This document shows, one piece after another, positions 1 to 11,421 of a stretch of 64,000 bases of DNA. Source of the DNA: Meconema thalassinum (Eukaryota > Arthropoda > Insecta > Orthoptera > Tettigoniidae); NCBI GenBank assembly GCA_946902985.2, contig CAMPQE020000052.1, positions 868,001-932,000 of the forward strand, read 5' to 3'. The translations under genes and the position numbers were made by a program. How positions within the stretch are numbered: the first letter of the stretch is position 1; every line of letters starts with the position of its first letter. The notes below the pieces were generated by a model. It was not told where the DNA came from, searched no databases, and saw only the letters and a list, made by a program, of their open reading frames with translations.

Positions 1-549
1 GTATAAATGGTGGAGCCCACAGTCACATGACCGCAGTGGCTAGGGAGTGTATAAATGGTGGAGCCCACAGTCACATGACCGCAGTGGCTAGGGAGTGTAT
101 AAATGGTGGAGCACACAGTCACATGACCGGAGTGGCTAGGGAGGGTATAAATGGTGGAGCCCACAGTCACATGACCGCAGTGGCTAGGGAGTGTATAAAT
201 GGTGGAGCACAGTCACATGACCGCAGTGGCTAGGGAGGGTATAAATGGTGGAGCCCACAGTCACATGACCGCAGTGGCTAGGGAGTGTATAAATGGTGGA
301 GCCCACAGTCACATGACCGCAGTGGCTAGGGAGTGTATAAATGGTGGAGCACACAGTCACATGACCGGAGTGGCTAGGGAGGGTATAAATGGTGGAGCCC
401 ACAGTCACATGACCGCAGTGGCTAGGGAGGGTATAAATGGTGGAGCACACAGTCACATGACCGCAGTGGCTAGGGAGGGTATAAATGGTGGAGCCCACAG
501 TCACATGACCGCAGTGGCTAGGGAGTGTATAAATGGTGGAGCCCACAGT
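1..549. repeat. 48-bp minisatellite, about 11.5 copies
   Basis: Tandem units begin at 1, 49, 97, 145, 193, 239, 287, 335, 383, 431, 479 and 527; all are 48 bp except the fifth, which lost 2 bp. Each unit carries TATAAA, an E-box (TCACATGA) and the phrase GCAGTGGCTAGGGAG. Variants alternate at three sites (CCC/CAC, GCA/GGA, GAGT/GAGG). Because 48 is a multiple of three, long frames stay open on both strands, but they only spell the repeat and are not genes. The array continues beyond the left edge of the window. Confidence 0.97.
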
Positions 550-1515
550 TTGTGTATCATATTAATTGGGCATGATAATTTAAAATATTACTATGAAACA
601 AATTGTAATGTGTACAAATGTGAGCAAGACGTAAGACATCATGAAATGAGTGGCGACTTTATAACTATGAATTAGTCGTTATGGAAGGGGCTGTCCGTGG
701 CCCGTCACTATAAACTACGGAGGGGGAAGAAAACATTAAATATTATAAGTTGGCTATATGTCTTTGTCGTTTATGGAAGAGGATTTGAGAATGTAAATAT
801 AACATAGTCCAGTTAGGATACTTTTTGTCATATTGTGGACGGTTACGAAGTTATTGAGTTGTGTATTACGTGTTATATTGACTTCGGCCAGACTTCGGGT
901 GTGCAAAGTGCGTTATGTCCTTCCCGTCATGACTTACCACACTGAGCACTATTCAACACTTCATTCTGTGCGTGCAAAGTGCGTTATTTCAGTTTGGTAG
1001 TGACTAAGCGCATTACATATTCGCGCTCCTCGTGTAGTTGCCCAACAATAGAATTAAAGAATTCTTACACCAAGCATGACTCATTATCACTGTTTGATTA
1101 TTATACTAAATTCCTGCCAACTGGAAGGTCAGGTAGTCCATTGTCAATCGTCATTTCCCAGCTGTTCTGCTTGTTGGATAGTGACATGCCTCATTGCGGT
1201 ACCTATTGCTTTGCTGACAGGAGCTATTCACAGTGTATGTTATGAGCTGAGTTAAAAAGCATTATGTCTTCCAGAGCGGAAAAGATTTTTATTAGCCTTA
1301 ATAAGCATTGATCATAAGTTCCTAGTCCTTGGACATGCCAGTCAACAAGAGACTTATTTATATACTCTTGCAGTTATACTACTTCCGACACGAATGGCTC
1401 TATGGCTTCAAAACGTGGTTTTCAGTTCCATTTGTCTGTTATGTATTCAAATCCGCACCATTTCACCAAACTAAACTAAAGTTTATGACCCGAGTTTTGT
1501 TTCTTGCTTCAGCCA
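550..1515. other. No recognisable gene
   Basis: AT-rich unique-looking sequence. A short phrase, GTGCAAAGTGCGTTAT, occurs near 901 and again near 972, and a related form occurs near 2264, hinting at decayed repeat sequence. Short open frames here show no family resemblance that I can see. Confidence 0.6.
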
Positions 1516-1665
1516 GGCATTTGGGGATGCGCAAATGCGCGGGAGCTTTACTGGCACGTTTATGATCCCCTTCGGGGCAAAATTCCGGCACCCCGTCGAG
1601 CGTCGTCTCTAAAAGCCACAGTAGTTAAAAGGGACATAAAACTAATCACATTATTATTATTATTG
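1516..1665 (+). repeat. SINE 3' fragment with (ATT)n tail
   Basis: This stretch matches the 3' half of the SINE at 39277-39475: shared phrases are GCATTTG, ATGCGCAAATGCG, AAAATTCCGG and TTAAAAGGGAC. It ends in an ATT microsatellite, as SINE tails of this kind often do. The tRNA-like head (A and B boxes) is missing, so it is a 5'-truncated copy. Confidence 0.8.
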
Positions 1666-1735
1666 TTTCTTGCATTGCGAGGCTTACAATGAGCCTAGAT
1701 TGGTCCTTCTACTACAAATTCCATCCTTCGTCTAG

Positions 1736-2205
1736 GTGCCAAACGGCCTAAATCCAGGAAAGGGATAGGGATGTCCGGATTTCACGTACACAGTGTTATC
1801 TGCTAGGTTCCGAAAGGTAAGTGCGTAAAGTTTGGTTCAGTTCAGTGCAACGGTGTAGATTAGTGCCAAAGGGCTTAAATGCAGTGAATGGAGAAGGCGG
1901 TCGGAAATTTGGTTCTGATCGGTGAAACGGTGTAGATTTGTGCCAAAGGACCTACATGCAGGGAATGGAGAGATCTGAGCGAAATTTCAAATGGACAGTG
2001 TTACTCGTCGGGTTCCAAAGGGAAAGTGCGTAAAATGTTGTCCAGATCTGTGAAATGGTGTCGATTTGTGCCAAGGGTCCTTAATGCAGGGAATGGAGAG
2101 GTCTGTTTGAAACTTCAAGAGGATAGTGTTACCCGCAGGATTCCAAAGGATAACTAGGTAATATCTGGTTCATATCAGTGAAACGGTGTAGGTTTGAATA
2201 AATAA
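1736..2205. repeat. Degenerate tandem repeat, about 4 units
   Basis: A unit containing GGTGTAGATTTGTGCCAAAG, then ATGCAGGGAATGGAGAG, then GGACAGTGTTAC and GGTTCCAAAGG recurs with starts near 1736, 1850, 1929, 2057 and 2183. Spacing is about 120-128 bp, with one short unit of about 79 bp. The array ends at a GACA microsatellite (about 2206-2218). There is no coding potential. Confidence 0.8.
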
Positions 2206-2218
2206 CAGACAGACAGAC

Positions 2219-4206
2219 AAACCAACATTGAGCTTTATATTAGCCTATATAGGCGAGATGTGGGTGTGCAAAGTGTGTCAAGTCATAATTTATGAGACAC
2301 CTCGTGTTGTTTGGTAACTACCGGTACTTGAATTTATATGGAATTTAATATGACGAGTTATCCCTCTGTTGTGAACAGTATTAGGCTCCTGGAGACATAA
2401 TTCAAATTACTTATATTCCACAACTCGATTTTGGTTTTGAATTGAACTTTAACATTGTGACATAACGGACTTTACACACTCACCCGTCAATTATGGTGGT
2501 TAATCCTCATAATTTGATATTTGACAATATTTCACGGTACAGTAAATAATATGATGTGTTTCTGATTCGCCCACTTATAAATAAATAGCAGTCGTCACCG
2601 ATCATTTCTCATGTATTGTAGTAGTGAGGAGAGGATCTGAAGGGATATTTATCACATTTCCTCCCCCATATCATTTCAAATACAATTTCGTGGAAGTAAA
2701 TGTCATGTGTCATAATTATTATTATTATATTTATTATTAAGCCAGCAGAAGGCACACTTCTACACGACTTGTACCTTCCATACCAAACCCAACCTAATAA
2801 CAGTCATCAGTACGGTCTGAATACACCATTTTGTATTCCCTTAATTGCAATGGAGAGAGGAAGATGGTGATCAGGTGATGTCCTTTATAAGGTCCAACAA
2901 TTAGTTCTTACCTCTTTCAAATGTCCTTCACTCGCTACAGGAGGAACTATATCTTCCCTTCTTGGAACAAGCTCTGGTATCGAAAACTCTTCTTTCTTAA
3001 TATCCTCAGTCAGATCAGTATCATCCTGCAGAGAAATTACTTGTTTTACAAACACGTTCCTTTACAAAGGGGGAAATAAATCATACCCAGTGTTCCATCA
3101 TATTGAATACCATCCAAACACAATGTGACATACAAGACCTAGATAAGAAATATGAGACTTCACTGATTGCGAGACGACTTTCTGAGGGAACAGATGAGCT
3201 GTCAACAATACGACAACCCAGTCGAGATCATGTTTATTCTTGTACATATTATTTTCCTTGTATGTAATTTGTTTCTTGTACTGCCTAAGAAGGAATTTCA
3301 GATGCGACGTTTTGTAGGATATTTTCAACAGGATTTGGCTAGCGAGATTTAATTTAATTAATATAAATGGTGGATGTGTTTCCATCGGAACTTATTATTT
3401 TTATTCTGGTTTCTTTGTCAGATGATACTGATCGTTGTGGAACGACAGGGGATTACGCATCTACCGAAGATAGGAGCAATGTAACTACTCGTACATTTGA
3501 TGAATAATTGACATTCATATTTGCGTTGGAACTATTTGTGTACCATTTCTTAGCTTGTATTTTAATGACGTTTCAGAATATAGGACTTCTGGAGGTGATG
3601 GTCGGACATCAATGTAAGATGAAATTTATTTTCAGGGGTGTTTATTTTCTAGTTAGCTTGTGGACTAACCAACAATAAATAGTAAGCAAGGAATCTTTTG
3701 CGAATAAATCACTCAAGGACACGAGTTTTTATCTTAAAATGTGCGGTTATTTGTAGTAGATTTAGAACCTTCTCTTCATTAATTAGCATGTGCTTGGCCT
3801 AACTTCATAACCACACTCAAAACCTGAGAGTAACGGTCTCGTGTGGGACCAGCTCAAATCCATGTGTGACGCTGGTGAAGAGATCTCACGAGAATTGATT
3901 TGGCTTTTGACTCGGAGGTATCTCGGATCAATATGGGCACTACATAATCATTAAGCGCACCTTTATCTGAATTCTACGTCAGACCACGTAACGACAAATT
4001 ATGCGCAGAGATTGCGAGCTGAGCTATTACATGGAGAAGGATGCATGAGGGGGCTGTGGAAGGATCGAGTAAGATGTGAACTTCATCAGACTCAAGAGAT
4101 GGAAACAAATATTTAAATAACAGTAGACACAAACAACACAATAACCTGAGTTGGAAATTTACTGCATGATATTAGTCATTATTCTATGTGGGAATAATAC
4201 ACATGG
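2219..4206. other. No recognisable gene
   Basis: AT-rich sequence with short AAT/ATT runs near 2715-2745. No long frame, RNA gene or repeat boundary could be supported. It may hold old transposon debris too decayed to read by eye. Confidence 0.55.
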
Positions 4207-4262
4207 TGATGATAATTGTTGCTTTAAGGGGCCTAACATCTAGGTTATCGGCGCCAGTAACA
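4207..4262 (+). repeat. Short interspersed repeat, GGGGCCTAACATC family
   Basis: The phrase ATGATGATAATTGTTG followed by TTTAAGGGGCCTAACATC and GGTTATCGGC is repeated almost exactly at 32678-32740. Both start at a GAT/GTT-rich stretch, which suggests the terminal piece of one interspersed family, possibly SINE-derived. Confidence 0.7.
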
Positions 4263-7200
4263 AATATTTGGAATGATGTAGAAGGACATGGTGAAGGAAG
4301 AATCTGACTGGTCACAGAGGGAAGAAGCCGGAAACGCTTACTTATTACTGTACTGCACTTGTCGAACGCTTAAGAGCGTGAGTGCGGAGATTTGTGCATT
4401 GGAACGCGTGGTACTGAAAGCTGTCAACATTTATTGAAATCATCTATGATACGGTCGAAAACATTTATTTTCCAGTACGTAATACGCTAGTAACGCGGCG
4501 AATATTTCACACACCTTATGGTGAACTAATGAAATACCTGCGAACTGTTAAAGCATGGTCAGTCGTCATGCTGCGTGAAATCGTTCTACAAATTGCAAAG
4601 TTTTATATCAGAGCTAAAGAGGAGAAATGCTATTCTATAAACTGTGTGCAGTGTAACTGCGTTATTGAAGGCCATGGCAGCCAGATTGCAGTGATAAAAT
4701 CATCTAATAGTTGACGAGGAGGATACGGCTGTGTTGTGTAAGAATATTAACAAGTGCAATTGGGAAGAAATCAGTCTCAGATTCAGAGCAGTGCACTTAT
4801 TTAACACATTAAAAGAAGTGTAGAAGCAGTGCATCAAGGAGAGAATATTCGTGATATCACTGGTTCTAAATCACGTCGTAGCAAACAAAAACCATTCACG
4901 TTGCGAGAAAACGTGTCTTAATGATCACGCCCTATTAGTTACTTGATATGACAAGTGGAATATATCAGAACCTTATATTCCAGGCAGTTGGGGTAAGCAA
5001 TTACACCATTATGCCATGAAGGTTAGGAAGAGGTCTGACCCCTTAAGAAATTAGGGATATTTATCAGGTACCGTACTAAAGTGAACACTATCAATTAAAG
5101 TGAGAAAAGTTATGATAATGGTTCCTATAAAATTCGGGATCAGAATTGAGGGAGAGCTAAACTAGGGGTGGTCAAGAGTAGAAATTAAAAAGTGGATCCC
5201 GACAAGAGTAAACAGAAAAATTAACGGTCTCTACTTAGGTGATGTGGGTCTCAAGCAACTTCCTATTAATGTCGTCGTGGAAAGTTGATACTCAGATTGT
5301 TGTATGCACTTTCACTGTTAGTTAGTTAGTTAGTTATGGAGGTTTTAATGGGCGGAACTACGACGTCATCTTCCCCCACTTAAGTTGTCTTAAACAAGAA
5401 TTTATACAAATTTTTCTAGAGAACATGACACTCTACAAACTGTTCCTGTACATCAAGAGATGACAAATGAACTACCAGAGGCAAAGTGCATTAGTCGTGT
5501 AATTGCTTAGCACAATTGCCTGAATGTCTGATTTTGTGTTTGTCTCGAGGTAGCCACATTTTCAAGAAAATGAAGAATAATGATGTGGTGAGGATTATTC
5601 ATTAATTCTGAATGAAAGTAGATCGCGGCTTATACACTTGCATCAGACATGAATGTGACTTTTACATACCTTGTGTCCTTGTTTCATCTTGTGGCCGATA
5701 TTACGTATTGAAATTAGGAGCCCTGGTCACAACTGCACCTCATATATGTGCTAAAGTACGTAAACATGTGTTATTCATTGCTCTTTTAAAAACGGCTGCC
5801 ATGTTCCGACAGCGCTTGCATCTCCTTCAACTGTCAACAAGGCGCACCCTCGCGGCACATACCGCTGGCGCAAAATTGTTGCCAACATGTGGGGTACAAA
5901 ATCACTGATGATGAACGAAAGTGGGATACAAAATCGCTGTTAATAAAAACAATGGGAACGCGTTAGGTTGTAACCATTATCAAAAACCATTGGATTGGAT
6001 GAAACGAAGGTTAGAATGGTCAGGTGTTGGTGCGACATAGTAACGAAAGGGCATGGTTGGCAGTACTGTTATGATGATGATTGATGTGAACAATGGCAGC
6101 CACAGCTGGAATTTTGCTTATATAAGTTGTGATCCTATTTGGGATGGCTGGGTGGGTCACAGACATCCGAGGAGGAAACGACTATTCAAACTTCATGCCC
6201 TGATTTATTTCTCGTCGTTTGATAAGGCGTTTGGCCAATTCATGTTCTATAGAGGATGTTACCGCTTGTTCTACTTTCGTTCAGTGCTACCATATTACAA
6301 GAGAAAAAAACGCAGAACCGATAATTACCTGTAGTTCATGTTCTTCCTTAACTGGTTCTTTCATCGTCAAATATATCAGCAGCCTCGTCTTTCACGTTAT
6401 CCGAGGGCAACAGGACAGTTGTCTCCTGCGAAGTAACACAAGTATGACCCATCTAAAATATGAACACACAATATGAGTATTAAGTTACGTTACTAAACGT
6501 TAGCGTGCCATTTACCATTAAGTAGTGTGTTAAGTCACTAAACCTCACTTGTCATGCACATCACTAAGAATGCAATGTTACACCATATACGAAACAAAAT
6601 GCAACTCACATTGTTAGAGAATTCAATTGTATGAGTCAACCAGTCTGGCTCACTTTTAATAAATAGTTGATCCTCTAATGTGTTCAGGAAACTGGAACAC
6701 AAGAAAAGCACAGAAGAATTAATTAACGACCTTGCTTATACCAATAGGCTACCCCAAATCATTCACAAATCAGATGAGGAAGTGCTCAGTGATCAGGAGC
6801 GGTTTTATGTTTGTCAACAACAACAAACAAATACAACCATGACGCTGGTAGAGTAAGTTGTTATCATTGCGATTGAATTGATAACATTAATAAGTAATTG
6901 TGGCTGCTTAGACAGCAAGGAAACAAAAGATCTTACATTAATCTTAGGTCTCGTAATTCCTATGTACACACAAACTTGATTTGCGGTGTGTAGATTAAAT
7001 ATTATTTCGTCAGACAATAAAGTAGATCTACTTACAGTTAAAATCTATCAATACGGTCAATTAGCCACTTGAAATAGAACTTAGTTTACTGTACAGGATT
7101 TGTAAATCGCCACTAGCAGCATACAGCCATTCGGAATCCACATAATACCAAGGTCTCTATGTAATACAAACCACGCTGTTCAAACGAGATTCATTATCGA

Positions 7201-7635
7201 CTCCAACTAACATGAGGGTAACTTGTACTTTGTCGTAATAAGGCTGTTCCTAGTTAAATAGCCACACCGCTGTATCTTCGACAATTAAATATTGTCAAAT
7301 ATCTGTCACTGAAAATCTGCACTGGGCACTTAAGTATTACCTCCGCTGTAAAACAAGTCACCATAACACAGGTTTTGTCATGTCGGCCAAATTTTGGAGA
7401 CAAATAAAACGAATTACAAATCAGCTTTGACGACAATGATACTTCAGTTAAGTAGCTCTAGAAACGGTTATCATGGATTGTAAAAAGAATGTCAATTGCT
7501 CCTAAATAAACTGGCTAAAACTAAAGGAAATTCAGTTGTAAACGTCACGGCGTTGTACCATGTATGGCAAACCTAATTTAAAGGCGAAATCTAGTAAAGA
7601 CTTATAGTTTCATTAAGGTGGCTTTGTCTTCGTGT
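4263..7635. other. No recognisable gene
   Basis: AT-rich sequence. Around 5321-5375 is a GTTA-rich start followed by GGGCGGAACTACGACGTCATC, similar to a piece at 28214-28275, so it is a further interspersed-repeat fragment. A 98-codon open frame at 5612-5908 has no recognisable domain. Two similar phrases, GGGGTACAAAATCACTG and GGGATACAAAATCGCTG, lie close together near 5890-5940. Confidence 0.55.
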
Positions 7636-7900
7636 CACTCGGCCCCGTGTACTTGAGTGTATGTGACCTTTTGTCTGATAACCTGTGTTATTGTGATTGC
7701 TATATAAGTGTGTGTAAAGGAATTTGGGGAGGATGTGGAAGGGGGCAGCCGTGGCCTTAAGCTAGGAACCATCCGCCAGGAGTAGAAGTGGGAAACCATT
7801 TCCGAGATAGCTGTGGTGAGAATCAAACCCGGCCCTAGTAGCCACATCACGAGGTGGAAAGAGTTCCTTTCATCAGGTATTGAAACCTTTGAGGCCAACT
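7636..7900 (-). repeat. tRNA-derived SINE copy
   Basis: Read on the minus strand, a B-box-like GGGTTTGATTC (about 7825) is followed by GGCCACGGCTGC and then ACACAGGTTATCAGAC and AAGTACACGGGGC. The same body is seen at 28316-28450, 30949-31090 and 31105-31245 (minus) and at 40540-40808 (plus). This copy keeps the tRNA-like head region; the 3' tail ends near 7636. Confidence 0.75.
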
Positions 7901-9135
7901 GGGAAGCCTAACTAACATCGTCCTGCAGATCCCAAACACTTGCAAGAGACATAGATGGAGATGCTGACTTAGAGATTCAATGAACAGGGCAGCGTAACAA
8001 TCATTTTACCTGTCCAGTGTTTTGTGCAAATTTATGGCTGCATAATGTTCTTTTTTATAATGTTGTTAATTAGATAAACTTTTATCATTGATATTACTTG
8101 CTTTATTTTAGACTAATGTAATCATAACAACATTCGTGCAAGGACCTTGCGTCTCTGGCCATGCCACAAGAGACGCGGGTTTGATTCCGAATTATGGTCT
8201 CATTTTCAAGTCTTACTCACAAGCACGCTAATGGGTTGATTTTCTTCTCTTGAAAAAATACACTAAATAGCATCTGTAGACTAGGAGCCATTTAAAATAA
8301 ATCTATAAGTTATGAGTATAACAATTTTGGAATTTGGAGAAAAGATAACATCTATTAATATCCATCTGGAGAAATGCCAGAATAAGCAATTTTATATTAT
8401 TTGCAAGTATTTAGACATAATCCAAAATGTAAACGCCATCTCTTATTACGGCACCCAGTTGACAGACTACCAATGGAACAAAATCGTCTACCATGTTTGA
8501 AACAAGTAGCTTATCCATATTCTAAAGCGTTATCGCACTGATCTACAAAGAAATGTACTGCGCCCGAATTTATTTATGGCTAAGACCATGACTTAGACGA
8601 GATGAGAACTAAGACCCGCAAATTTGAGAAATGACGGAATAAAATTATTTAGAATAAATAAAATCAAAAGATTTCATACTCAGAATGAGTATTTTATTAT
8701 GTCAAGCAAGTACTAGTAACATTTATGAAAGGCCAGAAGAAAGGATGGAAATTTAGAAATTATTTAAACAATAAATAGGTGAATTATTGGAATGGACCGG
8801 CCGACATCGCTTGAAGCGCGGATTGCAAATCCGTAGACGGTAGTGTGTCATCACAAGAGAGGAGAGGTAGCAGCACGTGACAACAGCCTGGGGAGGTTAG
8901 CAGTCGCGTCAAAGAAGGAGAAAGAGTGGGGGAGATTTGAAGAGAGATCCTGAGGCTAGCACTCTCTACATTGACCGGGTCTGAGTAAGACCTAGTCCAG
9001 AAACAGATTTATTATAACAGTGCAACGCATAGTAAGCGAAGCGCAAGGCTTCAGAAGGCAGTGCATTTGCGTGAGGCAGAGCTCTCACCGTGCAAGCCAG
9101 CATTGCTAGGCGAACTTGCAGCTTTCCAATACACA
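7901..9135. other. No recognisable gene; left flank of the BEL/Pao provirus
   Basis: Mostly featureless. A Pol III B-box-like GGGTTTGATTCC at about 8188-8199 suggests one more decayed SINE head. The last 250 bases are more GC-rich than their surroundings and may belong to an older repeat into which the provirus inserted, but no match was found in the window. Confidence 0.5.
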
Positions 9136-9140
9136 CAGCG
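9136..9140. repeat. Target-site duplication, left (CAGCG)
   Basis: The five bases before the left LTR are CAGCG and recur directly after the right LTR at 18775-18779. A 4-6 bp duplication is usual for BEL/Pao integration. Confidence 0.88.
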
Positions 9141-10442
9141 TGGAAAGGGTTGGTTGGAGTAGCTCCCCAACTGGGAATTAGCAGAGGATTAGGTTTCGGA
9201 CACACAGTGGAATGTAAATAGAACGACAAGGAAGAGACCAAACATTGATAACTAGAGTTAATACATTTGTTTGATTTTTTGAATCAATAACAAACATTTT
9301 CTTTAGAATGATTGTTAAAAGAAGGCAATTCAAAATGTATTGTTTCTCCAGGAAACTCAGAATAAACATTGACTAGAAAATATGAATTACAATACGAATG
9401 CATAAAAAAGCCTAACAACAGGCGATTAAAAAATTATTTTCAAGAAAAGATAAAAAAAGCAAGAAGAAAAAAAGGCTTGGCCTTGAAAAAATGTATTAAA
9501 CAAGCTTAATTAAAGTTGGCGTTACCAATGGTTGGATACTTGATACAGAGTATCTTCCCATAAAATCATCCTGCAGGAGACTCGCTCAGACAGTAGCAGC
9601 AAGTAGTATTGTTTTGCCCGGACAGGGCAGAATCGAAGCGTTGGTTCAGCACGATCCAAAGTTTCAAGTGCAGAGCTGGTACATGGCCATGGGTTAGCTG
9701 GCCCGCAGGGAGCGGGTCTTAAAATCCAAAAAAAAAAAGGCTTCCTCCAGGAAGTCTCGGCATGGCTTCCGAAAAAAATAAATTGTAGCTCCTTCAACGA
9801 AGTGTAACCAGCAGTAACAGATCTCTTGGTAGTGACCTGGCCGGCGGGTTACGAGCAGTTACAATTTCACATTGCAGAGTTGATGAGATGAAGGTCGTTG
9901 ACTCAGAACTTGCCCAGCACGACAAATTCCGAACAATGAGGCATGCCGCTTAGAGTGGTTCCAGCTACACGATGTTTACCAACAGTGCTGACCCAATAAG
10001 GGCCTTGTTGTGGTCAGGCAGGCAGCCGTGGTCAGAAGTAGATGACGTAGAGAGGCACAGTAGAACGGCGATGGAGATAATATATAGTGGAAATGACGTC
10101 ATAGTGCGCCGAACATTCCAGATGGGAGGAGGGGTGTCAACAGCCAATCAGCGCATATCTCCATACACATTGCGAGGGTCACTGCTGATGCGAGCACAGT
10201 AGTTGGGAGAAAGTGTGACAGTGCGGTGCGTCTAGAAAAACACACTTCAGAAAAAGGTGAGTAGGCAAGAAATAATAACGAACAACAATTATTAAAACAT
10301 AAGTTAACTAAACAATAAATAATCAGAACACCGCGTTCATACTGCAATTATAGCGAAGTAAAATAATGGGGCAGAAAGATTGAACAAATGTTTCAAACCG
10401 TACGGGAAACAAAACCTACAAAACCATTCGCAAAGGCAAACA
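9141..10442 (-). repeat. BEL/Pao 3' LTR (1302 bp)
   Basis: Starts TGGAAAGG and ends GGCAAACA on the plus strand. It matches 16141-18774 once the Penelope insertion and its duplicated target are removed, giving exactly the same length of 1302 bp. Open frames inside it are not coding; the U3 promoter motifs are given separately. Confidence 0.92.
10077..10153 (-). promoter_or_regulatory. U3 promoter cluster of the 3' LTR: CCAAT, CRE, TATA
   Basis: Read on the minus strand, an inverted CCAAT box (plus-strand GCCAATC, about 10143) is followed by a perfect CRE palindrome TGACGTCA (10094-10101) and then CTATATATTAT (10077-10087). The order and spacing suit an RNA polymerase II promoter directing transcription into the element. 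The other LTR keeps all three motifs: CRE at 18424-18431 and TATATA at 18411-18416. Promoter activity is inferred. Confidence 0.6.
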
Positions 10443-10488
10443 TGTTGGGAGGGGCGAGATAAAAATTAGCAGAAAGAAAGCGCAAGAG

Positions 10489-11421
10489 TTAGGCTTCGCG
10501 TGGTGTAGGAGCAAGCATGGTGATAGGCCTGAGAAAATGACCAACAGAAGGTTTTAGTTTTACCACTTGGATCCAACCATCTCTGCCTGGAAAGCACTCA
10601 ACAACCCTACCCAAATTCCACACAAGAGGGGGTCTGGGATCTTTCATAAGCACCAAGTCCCCTACATGAAGGTTAGAGCAGGACATTCGCCATTTATCAC
10701 GCTGCTGAAGCAAACCGAGGTAATCCTACCTCCAGCGACGCCAAAAATTATTGCGCAAGCTTTCAATTTTGCGCCAAGAAATGGCTAAAGAAGATTCAGA
10801 ATTCGAATATAACAAAGGGGGGGGGGAGGCAGTCAATGGACCACCAGTAAGAAAATGACCTGGCGTTAACGGCAGAAGATCTGAAGGGTCATTAGATAAG
10901 GGAGATAAAGGTCGAGAATAATTATGCCCTCAATAAAAATAATTAAGCAATTAAATTCTTCATGAGAAAGGGGGTGCGACCACAAACTCGTCTAAGGCAC
11001 TTCTTGGAGAGTTTAACACAAGACTCCCAACTCCCACCTTGAGGAGGTGCATAAGGGGGGATAAAGTGCCACTTGAAATTTCTCTGGTGAGCATAATCAG
11101 TTATCTTTTCTAACGCTGAATTATGAGTAAGAGTTCTCTTAATTTGCTCAGAGGCTCCGACAAAATTTTTAGCATTATCCGAGAACACTTCTGAAGGAAG
11201 ACCTCGGCGGGCAGAAAATCAGTAATCTTTTCTAACGCTGAATTATGAGTAAGAGCTCTCTTAATTGGCTCAGAGGCTCCGACAAAATTTTTAGCATTAT
11301 CCGAGAACACTTCTGAAGGAAGACCTCGGCGGGCAGAAAATCTGGCAAAAGCTGCCAAAAAGTAATCAGTAGAGGTATTGGTACTCAGTTCTAAGTGAAC
11401 TGCTCCGGTAACCATGCACAC
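10489..11421 (-). pseudogene. BEL/Pao pol: integrase core and C-terminal domain, broken
   Basis: The minus strand encodes the second catalytic Asp of the integrase core in VFSDNAKNFVG and the catalytic Glu in GGSWES (about 11025), then, after stops and frame changes, a C-terminal domain with LVLMKDPRPPLVWNLGRV and VVKLKP typical of the Pao integrase tail. In an active element this enzyme would insert the cDNA into the host genome. A 122-bp tandem duplication at 11098-11341 repeats the SDNAKNFVGASE segment and shifts the frame. The reading frame ends at 10489, 46 bases before the 3' LTR, as expected for the end of pol. Confidence 0.85.
11098..11341 (-). repeat. 122-bp tandem duplication inside integrase
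   Basis: Positions 11098-11219 and 11220-11341 are near-identical copies, with a handful of differences. The unit carries GCATTATCCGAGAACACTTC and GACCTCGGCGGGCAG. 122 is not a multiple of three, so the duplication alone would break pol. Confidence 0.93.

Noticed and set aside
27..675. Long open frames on both strands through the first 0.6 kb
   Set aside because: They only translate the 48-bp minisatellite, whose length is a multiple of three.
5612..5908. 98-codon frame
   Set aside because: No recognisable motif, no splice or start context, and similar-length frames occur by chance in this DNA.
5890..5945. CTGATGATGAACGAAAG, resembling a hammerhead core
   Set aside because: No stem II can form between CTGATGA and GAAA, so it is not a ribozyme.
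8798..8835. GCGGATTGCAAATCCG, resembling a bacterial tRNA-Cys anticodon arm
   Set aside because: No acceptor, D or T arm pairs around it; more likely a chance hairpin in a repeat flank.
9522..10347. Open frames of 60-91 codons
   Set aside because: They lie inside the BEL/Pao LTR and have no conserved domain; the matching frames in the other LTR are not the same.
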